6,629 nt of DNA from Candidatus Poribacteria bacterium (GCA_028818995.1 JAPPMR010000545.1:1-6629), one strand, 5' to 3'; positions 1 through 6,386 are shown, numbered from the stretch's first letter. Notes: generated by a model from the sequence alone, not told the origin. Numbers and translations: made by a program.

Positions 1-648
1 GGAGAATGTCACCTTCGGTTGAAAAGATATACACTTGCAAGACAGGTCTTGACACCGATAGCCGACAGCACGAATCGCCTAAGTGCTACTGCCCGAAAAT
101 TGATTGGCGACTCCTACTTCTTCGCGACAGAATTCGACAACGCTGTCGCTGAATATAGAAAAGCGATTAGTCTCTCAAAATCGGATAAACTCACGAATGA
201 TGCACTTGAACGAATTGTCCTGATTCAAGATAATACTGACTATTTTACTATCCCGCTAACCGATTATGCAAACGCGCTTCAATTCCACCTAACTGGTAAC
301 ATTGAAGCAGCAATCACACAGTGTGAGGATACGATTTCACTTTATCCAAAATCTCTAATTGTTGATGATGTGTGGATGCTTCTCGGTTCAATATATCGTT
401 CCCAAAACGCTTATGGTGATGCTCTTCATTCATACCAACAAATAGTTTCCCAAGAAGGTCCTTTAGCAGCGGAGGCTTTAACACAAATAGCAGAAATATA
501 TCAAAAAAAGAGGGACTTTTCGAATGCTGTGGATACTTATACAACTCTACTTACAACATATCCAGACAACAGTATCGTTCCGCATGCAAGGCAACAGTTG
601 GACAAAATTACGAAGTTAATGAAGAGTTCAGAATCCAATACCCCTTGA
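1..648 (+). CDS. TPR-repeat protein, 5'-truncated by window edge
   Basis: The frame is open from base 1 and ends at TGA 646-648, giving 215 visible residues with no stop, so the gene very probably starts upstream. The TTG at 19 is the first possible start in view, but it lies inside an already repeat-like stretch and has no well-placed ribosome site. The protein is helical and built of tetratricopeptide-like units at roughly residues 28-60 (GDSYFFATEFDNAVAEY), 86-117 (GNIEAAITQCEDTISLYP), 124-152 (GSIYRSQNAYGDALHSY) and 158-190 (AEIYQKKRDFSNAVDTY), each with the A/G/Y/A/P spacing typical of TPRs. TPRs are protein-protein interaction scaffolds, so no specific partner can be named. The visible part has no signal peptide or membrane segment. 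It lies 28 nt ahead of the FG-GAP/ASPIC gene with no terminator between them, so cotranscription is likely. TPR genes next to ASPIC/UnbV genes are a pairing I recall from other environmental phyla. Confidence 0.85.
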   Translation, partial: GECHLRLKRYTLARQVLTPIADSTNRLSATARKLIGDSYFFATEFDNAVAEYRKAISLSKSDKLTNDALERIVLIQDNTDYFTIPLTDYANALQFHLTGNIEAAITQCEDTISLYPKSLIVDDVWMLLGSIYRSQNAYGDALHSYQQIVSQEGPLAAEALTQIAEIYQKKRDFSNAVDTYTTLLTTYPDNSIVPHARQQLDKITKLMKSSESNTP

Positions 649-676
649 TAATACTTGCCACAATTAATTTTATGCA

Positions 677-2341
677 ATGGAAAATATCTCTAATCTACTG
701 CTAATTTGCGTTCTACTGTCCGCATGCATCCTGCCTTTAAGTGCTGAAGAAGCAATTATCCACTTTTCTGATCAAACTGAAGCATCTGGAATCCATTTCA
801 AACATATCAACGGGGCATCTGAAGAAAAATATTTACCTGAAACGATGGGGGCTGGTTGTCTGTTTTTCGACTATGACAACGACGGCTTCCTTGATATCTA
901 TCTTGTCAATAGCGGCAAATCTTGTGAGAACACTTCCCAACCCCGCACCCAAGCGGATGAGATGAATGTTCTTTACCGCAACAACGGCAATGGCACGTTT
1001 ACAGATGTTACCGCTCAAGCTGGATTTCAGAAAAATAACGGCTACGGCATGGGATGTCTCTCTGCTGATTACGACAACGATGGAGATGCAGACCTATATC
1101 TCACAAATTTTGGGAGAAATCAACTCTACCGCAATAATGGTGATGGCACGTTTACTGATGTTACATCCCATGCTGGTGTTGGCGATGCCCATTGGAGCGT
1201 GAGTGCATCCTTTGGTGACTACAACTTTGATGGATACCTTGATCTATACGTAGTGAACTATTTGGAATATCAAGTTAAAACAGCACATCCATGTTTGCTC
1301 GAAGGTGTTCATATCTACTGCGGTCCACATGAATATCCCGGTGCAAGAGACACGCTCTATCGCAACAATGGTGATGGCACTTTCACGGATGTCACTGGTC
1401 GGTCAGGTGTCCGTAATACTGGAAAAGGATTAGGTGTCATTTGGACAGATTACAACAATGATGGCTATCCAGATATTTTCGTGGCAAATGATGCTGTGCA
1501 AGACTTTTTATATCGCAATAACGGTGATAGCACATTTACAGAGGTTGCGGTTTCAGCAGGTATTGCATATAACTCAGAAGGACGCGCTACAGCAAGTATG
1601 GGAATTGCAAATGGCGATTACGATAATGACGGGATGTTAGACCTTTTTGTCACAAATTTCTCGTTGGAAGTCAATAGCCTTTTCCATAACGATGGTGATG
1701 GCTTCTTCACGATGACTACGTTTGAAACGGGACTTGCCGAACCCAGTTTTTCCCAACTCGGTTTTGGCACACAATTTCTTGATGCAGACAATAACGGTTT
1801 ATTAGACATCTTTGTAGCGAACGGGCATGTGTGGGACAACGTCGCACAAATCACGCCGTCCCTTTCTTACAAACAAACGTGTCAATTGTTTTATAACACT
1901 GGAACAGGAGGTTTCAAGGAAATATCTAAAGCAGTAGGGAAGTTTTTCACCCGTCCTGTGGTCGCGCGCGGCACTGCTATCGGTGATTATGATAACGATG
2001 GAGACGTAGACATTCTGGTCTCATGTTGTAGAGAGAGTACTGTACTTCTCCAAAACGACTCTAAAACAGAAAATTATTGGGTAAAAGTTCAATTAGTTGG
2101 TACTAAGAGCAACCGTGACGGAATTGGTGCTAAAGTTAAGGTGCAGACAGGTGAAAAAACGCAAATCAAAGAGGTTTCCTGCGGCGGCAGCTACGCATCT
2201 GGAAGTGAACGTGCAATCGTTTTTGGGCTTGGCACGCATTCAACGGTACAATCAATTGAAGTGAAATGGTTGGGAGGACATGTCCAGAGACTTGAAAATC
2301 TTTCAGCGAACCAAGTGATCCGTATTGAAGAAAATCGCTAA
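677..2341 (+). CDS. Exported CRTAC1-like FG-GAP/VCBS and ASPIC/UnbV protein
   Basis: The product has 554 residues. The N-terminus is hydrophobic (about residues 7-22). It offers a lipobox-like LSAC at 14-17 and an alternative signal peptidase I site after A23 (LSA/EE), so it is exported and possibly a lipoprotein; the n-region has no Lys or Arg, which is unusual. Seven DxDxDGxxD-type calcium loops start at residues 65, 131, 181, 258, 314, 369 and 437. They alternate with LYRNNGDGTFTDVT-type strands, the pattern of an FG-GAP/VCBS beta-propeller. A short insert at about 204-225 has two cysteines (C206, C215) and YCGPHEYPGARD, a signature I associate with CRTAC1-like proteins. Residues about 467-530 form the ASPIC/UnbV domain (GTKSNRDGIGAKV, then VKWLGG). 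Unlike the second propeller gene downstream, it stops after ASPIC and lacks the sorting-type tail. ATG 677 is the first in-frame start after a stop at 665-667. No clear Shine-Dalgarno is visible, so translation may depend on coupling to the TPR gene. The ligand is unknown; adhesion or polysaccharide binding is inference. Confidence 0.93.
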   Translation: MENISNLLLICVLLSACILPLSAEEAIIHFSDQTEASGIHFKHINGASEEKYLPETMGAGCLFFDYDNDGFLDIYLVNSGKSCENTSQPRTQADEMNVLYRNNGNGTFTDVTAQAGFQKNNGYGMGCLSADYDNDGDADLYLTNFGRNQLYRNNGDGTFTDVTSHAGVGDAHWSVSASFGDYNFDGYLDLYVVNYLEYQVKTAHPCLLEGVHIYCGPHEYPGARDTLYRNNGDGTFTDVTGRSGVRNTGKGLGVIWTDYNNDGYPDIFVANDAVQDFLYRNNGDSTFTEVAVSAGIAYNSEGRATASMGIANGDYDNDGMLDLFVTNFSLEVNSLFHNDGDGFFTMTTFETGLAEPSFSQLGFGTQFLDADNNGLLDIFVANGHVWDNVAQITPSLSYKQTCQLFYNTGTGGFKEISKAVGKFFTRPVVARGTAIGDYDNDGDVDILVSCCRESTVLLQNDSKTENYWVKVQLVGTKSNRDGIGAKVKVQTGEKTQIKEVSCGGSYASGSERAIVFGLGTHSTVQSIEVKWLGGHVQRLENLSANQVIRIEENR

Positions 2342-2346
2342 TTGAC

Positions 2347-2375
2347 TTGACAATTCCGTCAATCAACCTTAAAAT
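2347..2375 (+). promoter_or_regulatory. Sigma70-type promoter for the first ConA-like gene
   Basis: A perfect -35 hexamer TTGACA (2347-2352) is followed by a 17-nt spacer and a -10 hexamer TAAAAT (2370-2375, five of six consensus bases). Transcription would start near 2382, immediately upstream of the ribosome site at 2384-2389, leaving a very short leader. The -35 box lies in one arm of an imperfect hairpin (TTGA/TCAA and TTGAC/GTCAA with C2346 bulged, 2342-2366), which could be an operator. It is the best promoter match in the window's intergenic DNA. Confidence 0.6.
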
Positions 2376-2383
2376 TAATAGAT

Positions 2384-2389
2384 AGGAGG
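2384..2389 (+). promoter_or_regulatory. Ribosome binding site AGGAGG
   Basis: A full AGGAGG lies 10 nt before ATG 2400 and 7 nt before an adjacent in-frame TTG at 2397. The start is therefore ambiguous by one codon (TTG ATG). ATG is preferred as the commoner codon, although the spacing fits TTG slightly better. The mature exported protein is the same either way. Confidence 0.75.
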
Positions 2390-2399
2390 ATATATATTG

Positions 2400-3158
2400 A
2401 TGAAAAATAGAAACTTTTGGAAAATTGTTTGTTATAGTGCAATCGTGTGTTTGTTCACATCAATGTCTGCATGGATAGGCACTGCAGATGCAGCAGAATC
2501 GTTTGGCGACACATTTGAGGGTGGCAAACTGAAAAATCCCAATTGGAAATGGCAAAACGAACCACCTACATGGGATATTGATGAAACCCGAAAAGGGTTC
2601 CTAACCATTGATAGTGAAAACAATCGAAATGTGTGGGCATCGGACGCTTCACATTTTTTGTATCAGGAAACTGAGACAGACATGTTTGATGTTGAAACCC
2701 ATTTCTTCGCTAAATGGGACACCAATTCTGGGGTCAATGGACTTCTTGTGAAAAGCCCTGCTGACAATAACTGGGTAACCCTCAAATTCTGGTCACGAGA
2801 TGCTAGTCCCAGAGGACACATCCAGTTCCAACGTAAACAAGCTGGGATGGGGCGACCTGATGTCCAGTGGAGATTTGGTGATTGGGGTGACATTGAACTG
2901 TCCCTCCGACTCAAAAAAGAGGGTAATACATACACTGCATGGTACAAAGCAGAGGGAGATGAGGATTGGATGGATATCGGAGAAGGCACCTTTGCCCTGA
3001 CTCCACCACTTTGGCTCGGTATCTATGCAGGTGTAGCCTCAGGTACAGGTAACTTAGAGGTTGGATACGAATACTTTAGAGACAATATCAACGTCACAGA
3101 TGTTGAACCTGAGGGAAAGGTAGCAACAACGTGGGGTATGGTAAAATCTCGTTATTAG
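2400..3158 (+). CDS. Secreted concanavalin A-like (DUF1349/GH43_C2-like) protein, copy A
   Basis: The product has 252 residues from ATG 2400. The N-terminus MKNRNFWK is basic, followed by a hydrophobic core and a signal peptidase I site near residue 31-32 (TADA/A or DAA/E), so the protein is exported. The mature part is one beta-sandwich-like domain rich in W, G and D: FGDTFEGGKLKNPNWKW, then WDID, FDVETHFFAKW, GLLVKSPADNNWVTLKF, ELSLRLKKEG, YTAWYKAEGDEDW and PPLWLGIYAGVA. This order of elements is like DUF1349 and the concanavalin A-like domain at the C-terminus of some GH43 enzymes, where it serves carbohydrate binding. No catalytic glycosidase domain is attached, so a stand-alone lectin or matrix protein is the best inference. 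It ends in an 18-residue tail, VEPEGKVATTWGMVKSRY, shared with the next two genes. It has its own promoter and terminator and is probably monocistronic. The family call is from pattern memory and is moderately certain. Confidence 0.88.
   Translation: MKNRNFWKIVCYSAIVCLFTSMSAWIGTADAAESFGDTFEGGKLKNPNWKWQNEPPTWDIDETRKGFLTIDSENNRNVWASDASHFLYQETETDMFDVETHFFAKWDTNSGVNGLLVKSPADNNWVTLKFWSRDASPRGHIQFQRKQAGMGRPDVQWRFGDWGDIELSLRLKKEGNTYTAWYKAEGDEDWMDIGEGTFALTPPLWLGIYAGVASGTGNLEVGYEYFRDNINVTDVEPEGKVATTWGMVKSRY
3102..3155 (+). other. Coding segment for C-terminal VEPxGKxxTTWG tail, copy A
   Basis: It encodes VEPEGKVATTWGMVKSRY, the last 18 residues of the protein. The variable NVTD stretch before it separates it from the beta-sandwich domain, so it looks like a discrete tag. 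Confidence 0.6.
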
Positions 3159-3162
3159 TTCT

Positions 3163-3194
3163 AAGGTGGGCAGACGGGGGTTTGCCCACCTTTT
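3163..3194 (+). terminator. Rho-independent terminator after copy A
   Basis: A perfect 10-bp stem, AAGGTGGGCA (3163-3172) with TGCCCACCTT (3183-3192), encloses the 10-nt loop GACGGGGGTT. The 3' arm ends in a short T run (3191-3194). It begins 5 nt after the stop codon. The T-tract is short, but the stem is long and GC-rich at its core. Because the arms end in AA and TT, the structure could work on either strand, but no minus-strand gene converges here. Confidence 0.85.
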
Positions 3195-3302
3195 CCGTAT
3201 ATAAAAAGTTTTCAACAACTGTAGATAATATCTTGTTTACGCAAATATCGTATTGTTGAAGTTTATAGTAGAGATATTTTAGATATCATGTAGGAGAAAA
3301 AA
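3195..3302 (+). promoter_or_regulatory. AT-rich leader of copy B with an 8-bp inverted repeat
   Basis: This 108-nt gap must contain the start signals for copy B if the upstream terminator is efficient. It holds a perfect inverted repeat, TTCAACAA (3211-3218) and TTGTTGAA (3253-3260), separated by 34 nt. A small palindrome GATAT/ATATC (3273-3277, 3283-3287) is also present. A Shine-Dalgarno AGGAG (3292-3296) lies 6 nt before ATG 3303. The best promoter guess is TTGTTG (3253-3258), 16 nt, TATTTT (3275-3280), which is weak; it would place the -35 box inside the right arm of the inverted repeat. Confidence 0.4.
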
Positions 3303-4100
3303 ATGAAAATTCGAAATTTAAATTCTTACTTACAGAATTCCCATTCTGTATGTGGGAAAATCCTTTCTTATAGTATCATCGCTTGTCTGTTTGCCACGCT
3401 AACGATTTGGGTAGGCGGCGTAGATGCAGCAGATTCATTTGGCGACCCGTTCGACGGTGGCAAATTGAAAAACCCCAATTGGAAATGGCAAAACGAGCCA
3501 CCTAATTGGGACATTGATAAAACACGCAAGGGTTTTCTATATATTGATAGTGAACCCAACCGAAATATTTGGCAAGGGGATGCCTCTCATTTTTTATACC
3601 AGGAAACTGATACTGATATGTTCGATGTTGAAACCCGTTTCTTTGCAAGATGGGAAACGAATTCTGCGGTGAACGGACTCCTCGTAAAAAGCCCTGGCGA
3701 CAATAACTGGGTAACTATTAAATTCTGGTCACGAGATGCTGGCCCCAAAGGGCAAATCCAGTATCAAAAAAGGCAAGCTGGGATGGGGCCGGGTGATGTG
3801 CATTGGAAAGAGGAATTCGGTGATTTTGGTGACGTAGAGCTGTCCCTCCGACTCAAAAAAGAGGGAGATAAATACACTGCTTGGTATAAAACAGCGAAAG
3901 ATGAAGATTGGGTAGATATCGGTGTAGGTAACTTTAAACTGAATCCGCCACTTTGGCTTGGCATCTATGCGGGTGTTGCCGCAGGTGCTGGCAAGCTTGA
4001 AGTAGAATACGAATATTTTAGAGACAACATGAACCCATTCCCTGTTGAACCGGGTGGTAAAGCGACAACAACTTGGGGTGCAGTTAAAACCCGATACTGA
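3303..4100 (+). CDS. Secreted concanavalin A-like (DUF1349/GH43_C2-like) protein, copy B
   Basis: The product has 265 residues and is a tandem paralogue of the preceding gene, with about 168 of 221 mature positions identical by hand alignment. The differences are mostly conservative, apart from a 2-residue insertion (HWKEEFGDFGD against QWRFGDWGD). The N-terminus is longer than in copy A: a basic, polar stretch (MKIRNLNSYLQNSHSVCGK), then a hydrophobic core and a cleavage site near VDA/A or DAA/D at about 42-43. The domain order is the same, from FGDPFDGGKLKNPNWKW to PPLWLGIYAGVAAG. It ends in VEPGGKATTTWGAVKTRY, the shared tail. ATG 3303 is supported by AGGAG 6 nt upstream. Only 20 nt separate it from the next gene with no terminator, so the two are likely one transcript. 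Carbohydrate binding is inferred from the fold family; no catalytic motif is visible. Confidence 0.9.
   Translation: MKIRNLNSYLQNSHSVCGKILSYSIIACLFATLTIWVGGVDAADSFGDPFDGGKLKNPNWKWQNEPPNWDIDKTRKGFLYIDSEPNRNIWQGDASHFLYQETDTDMFDVETRFFARWETNSAVNGLLVKSPGDNNWVTIKFWSRDAGPKGQIQYQKRQAGMGPGDVHWKEEFGDFGDVELSLRLKKEGDKYTAWYKTAKDEDWVDIGVGNFKLNPPLWLGIYAGVAAGAGKLEVEYEYFRDNMNPFPVEPGGKATTTWGAVKTRY
4044..4097 (+). other. Coding segment for C-terminal VEPxGKxxTTWG tail, copy B
   Basis: It encodes VEPGGKATTTWGAVKTRY. The preceding NPFP differs from copy A, while the tail itself keeps VEP, GK, TTWG, VK and RY. Confidence 0.6.
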
Positions 4101-4120
4101 TATTAAGGACGGTAAACGTA

Positions 4121-6070
4121 ATGCGATACAGTTTAATCATTTTTCTTTGTTTCTGTGTCGTTTCTCCCCTATTGGCTGAGACTTTCACAGATGTTAGTCA
4201 AGCGGCAGGGGTTCACCAACGAGAGATTCCAGTTGATGAAAATTCCGGGGCTTGGATGGGCCCCGGTGCCGCTGCTGTAGATTATGATAATGACGGGTGC
4301 TGGCTTGACGTTTTCGTTGTTGGTGATGGTGGCTTACCTAACGCGCTTTACCACAACAACATTGATGGAACATTTACGGATATTGCAGAAAAAGCAGGTG
4401 TTGCGAACACACCAAACGGACGCGGATGCGTTTGGTTCGACTATAACAATGATGGCTGGCGGGACCTATATGTAACCTGTGCGGGACCAAACTTTCTCTT
4501 TATGAACAATGGGGATGGCACTTTCACAGATGTAAGCGAAGAGGCAGGGGTCGCTGATGCACAGCACGGCACCAGTGCATCGGTTGCTGATTATGACCAC
4601 GATGGTTGGTTGGATATCTATGTTGCGAACTGGGGTCGTCCAGCTTCCCTTTTAGTTTTTGAACCTGCTCCAAGAATTAATGTGCTGTATCGTAACAAAG
4701 GGGATGGCACCTTTGAAGAGGTAACGCAGGCAGCTGGCGTTGCTGACGATGGAATTGCATGGGGCGCTATCTTCTTCGATTACAATGGCGATACTTGGGC
4801 AGATCTGTTCGTAGCAAATGACCACGGTCCCGATAAACTTTATCGTAACAATAGGGATGGCACCTTTGCAGATGTTTCAGAGCAGTCTGGCATTGTTACA
4901 CTCATCAGGGGAAAACCGACTGGCGCGATGGGACTGTGCGTCGGAGATTATGATAACGATGCTGACCTTGATCTTTTCGTTACAAACTATGATGAGGACC
5001 TGCTTTGGAGAAATAACGGTAATGGTACATTCACTAACGTTGCTGAAGCAGTTGGTGTAGCAAATGTAGGTGTAGGCTGGTACGCCACTTTCGTTGACTT
5101 TGATAACGATGGGTATCGGGACCTTTATGTTGTCAACGGTGATGTAGATAATTCACAAAAGACCAATCGCAACCGTCTCTATCATAATAATCGAAACGGA
5201 AAGTTTGTTGATCGCTCCGATGCGTTTAATGCAACTGTTGATTCTGTTGCACGTGGTGCAACCGCTGGCGATTTTGACAACGACGGTGATGTTGACTTCT
5301 TTGTCGTCAATAACACTGGCAATACACTTCTTCTAAACGATCTTGATCCTTCCTTTTATATCAGTAAACCTGCTTCTCAGGAGAACTTAACTCAGATTCA
5401 ACGTACCCTTTTACCGCTTAGATATGCGGGTGATGCTGTCTCTCGGCGCAACTTAGCTAAAAATCAACGTCTCAAAATTCGTTTGCATGGAACAAAGAGT
5501 AACCGTGACGGCATCGGCACACGGGTTGCAGTGAAAGTAAGAGACTTCGTTCAAACCCAAGAATTAATTGGCGGCACCGGTTTTTTGGGTAGCGACAGTT
5601 TAGAACTTGAATTTGGACTCGCAGGGGCTTCTCACATCGATTCTATTACTCTTACGTGGCCCTCCGGAATTGTTGATACCTATGAAGATATCTATGCCTC
5701 AGACCTGTTTATTTTTACTGAAGGAGAAATACAAAAGTTTGTTGTAGCAGTTGAACCAACAGGAAAACAGGCGACAACGTGGGGAAAGATAAAAACTGCA
5801 GAGGTGTTTCAAAACTATCCTAACCCGTTTAACCCAGAAACGTGGATTCCGTATAACCTTTTTGAATCCAGTGATGTAAAATTCTCTATCTTCGCCCCAA
5901 GTGGTGAATTGGTGCGAGAATTTAAACTTGGACTACAGGCGCGTGGTAAAAATAAATTGCATTGGGATGGGAAAAACGCTAATGGTGAAACTGTTGCCAG
6001 TGGAATCTATTTCTATCAGTTCAAGGCAGGCAATACGCAAAGCGTGCGGAAAATGTGGTTAATGAAGTAA
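4121..6070 (+). CDS. Exported FG-GAP/ASPIC-UnbV protein with FlgD/T9SS-like C-terminal domain
   Basis: The product has 649 residues. The signal peptide spans residues 1-19 (MRYSLIIFLCFCVVSPLLA, cut before E20). Seven calcium loops start at residues 54, 107, 157, 220, 276, 326 and 384, alternating with LYRNNGDGTFTDVS-type strands, as in an FG-GAP/VCBS beta-propeller. Three loops are atypical: the first has an extra residue (DYDNDGCWLD), the fourth is DYNGDTWAD and the fifth DYDNDADLD. A polar linker (about 409-450) leads to an ASPIC/UnbV domain (about 451-520: GTKSNRDGIGTRV, LTWPSG). Then comes VEPTGKQATTWGKIKTAE (544-561), homologous to the tails of the two preceding proteins, followed by QNYPNPFNPETWIPY (564-578) and a beta-rich FlgD-Ig-like segment ending GIYFYQFKAG..RKMWLMK. 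That ending resembles type A sorting domains of the type IX secretion system and suggests surface display or release. A weak AAGGA (4105-4109) precedes ATG 4121. It is probably cotranscribed with copy B. Confidence 0.93.
   Translation: MRYSLIIFLCFCVVSPLLAETFTDVSQAAGVHQREIPVDENSGAWMGPGAAAVDYDNDGCWLDVFVVGDGGLPNALYHNNIDGTFTDIAEKAGVANTPNGRGCVWFDYNNDGWRDLYVTCAGPNFLFMNNGDGTFTDVSEEAGVADAQHGTSASVADYDHDGWLDIYVANWGRPASLLVFEPAPRINVLYRNKGDGTFEEVTQAAGVADDGIAWGAIFFDYNGDTWADLFVANDHGPDKLYRNNRDGTFADVSEQSGIVTLIRGKPTGAMGLCVGDYDNDADLDLFVTNYDEDLLWRNNGNGTFTNVAEAVGVANVGVGWYATFVDFDNDGYRDLYVVNGDVDNSQKTNRNRLYHNNRNGKFVDRSDAFNATVDSVARGATAGDFDNDGDVDFFVVNNTGNTLLLNDLDPSFYISKPASQENLTQIQRTLLPLRYAGDAVSRRNLAKNQRLKIRLHGTKSNRDGIGTRVAVKVRDFVQTQELIGGTGFLGSDSLELEFGLAGASHIDSITLTWPSGIVDTYEDIYASDLFIFTEGEIQKFVVAVEPTGKQATTWGKIKTAEVFQNYPNPFNPETWIPYNLFESSDVKFSIFAPSGELVREFKLGLQARGKNKLHWDGKNANGETVASGIYFYQFKAGNTQSVRKMWLMK
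5750..6067 (+). other. Coding segment for VEPxGKxxTTWG motif plus sorting-type domain
   Basis: Residues 544-649 of the protein. The first 18 match the tails of both ConA-like proteins, and the rest is a QNYPNPFNPETWIPY-led module of the FlgD-Ig/T9SS type A sorting kind. The YPNPFNP core and GIYFY near the end are the diagnostic parts. Whether a T9SS exists in this organism cannot be seen here. Confidence 0.7.
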
Positions 6071-6101
6071 ATTTGGTCCGATAAAATATGAGGAGAGGAA
6101 A

Positions 6102-6386
6102 ATGGCTTTAATAATAGAAGAAGGCAAAATAAGCAATGGACACATTGTCCTATCTAAACCTCTTTCCTTACCGGAAGGCACTGAAGTACGCGTACACATA
6201 GAACCCGTAGATCCAGCTATTGTTAGCGATGATGACAGTCAAAACAAGGATTCCGACGAATCTGAAGAATTTGCTAACTTACCCTGCTTCGGGATGTGGG
6301 CCGATCGAGAGGATATGCGTGACAGTGTCGCGTGGCTGCGCAAGGAGAGAGAAAAGTGGCAACAGCGGTTCACACGGACGGAGTGA
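6102..6386 (+). CDS. Antitoxin of type II TA pair, AF2212/VapB-like
   Basis: The product has 94 residues. The N-terminal part (about 3-35, GKISNGHIVLSKPLSLPEGTEV followed by RVHIEP, split here for length) has the G-I-L-P-LPEGxxVxVxIE pattern of the AF2212-like/DUF104 antitoxin fold, which makes a small DNA-binding or dimerising beta unit. An acidic linker (about 37-57, rich in D, S and E) follows. The C-terminal helix (about 62-90, FGMWADREDMRDSVAWLRKE) is of the type that wraps and inhibits a PIN-domain toxin. AGGAG (6091-6095) lies 6 nt before ATG 6102. The gene starts 31 nt after the sorting-domain protein; TAAAAT at 6082-6087 could be a -10 box, but its -35 partner is poor. The reading frame overlaps the toxin gene by 31 nt, or by 4 nt if the toxin's alternative start is used, so translation is probably coupled. 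Such antitoxins usually repress their own operon. Confidence 0.85.
   Translation: MALIIEEGKISNGHIVLSKPLSLPEGTEVRVHIEPVDPAIVSDDDSQNKDSDESEEFANLPCFGMWADREDMRDSVAWLRKEREKWQQRFTRTE
6343..6347 (+). promoter_or_regulatory. Ribosome binding site for the VapC-like toxin, inside the antitoxin gene
   Basis: AGGAG lies 8 nt before GTG 6356 and supports that start over GTG 6383. It falls within antitoxin codons, so toxin translation initiates inside the antitoxin frame. Confidence 0.55.

Noticed and set aside
19..648. TTG 19 as the true start of the TPR gene
   Set aside because: The frame is open back to base 1 with repeat-like sequence (ECHLRLKRYTLARQVL), and the only purine-rich stretch (1-5) is 13 nt away, so a 5'-truncated gene is more likely.
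655..673. TTGCCA at 655-660 as a -35 box for the first propeller
   Set aside because: No -10-like hexamer sits 16-18 nt downstream; that position is already inside the coding region.
971..1560. CRISPR-like or DNA tandem repeats from recurring similar segments of about 40 nt
   Set aside because: They are in-frame codons for LYRNNGDGTFTDV blades, diverged at synonymous sites and irregularly spaced, so they are protein repeats.
741..1640. Small + strand ORFs in the shifted frame across the first propeller (741-965, 966-1202, 1434-1640), and similar ones at 4284-4475 and 4818-5060
   Set aside because: They are out-of-frame readings of the repeated calcium-loop codons, which give recurrent M/T/I-rich peptides; none has a ribosome site or a recognisable domain.
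2342..2366. Intrinsic terminator after the first propeller gene
   Set aside because: The hairpin is imperfect and AT-rich, and no T run follows; it fits a promoter or operator better.
314..3964. Minus-strand ORFs opposite the TPR, propeller and ConA-like genes
   Set aside because: Each lies wholly or almost wholly opposite a well-supported + strand gene. The paired ones opposite copies A and B resemble each other only because the coding strands are duplicated.
6059..6087. Promoter TTAATG, 17 nt, TAAAAT for the toxin-antitoxin pair
   Set aside because: The -10 is good, but the -35 matches only three of six bases and overlaps the end of the previous gene; not enough to call.
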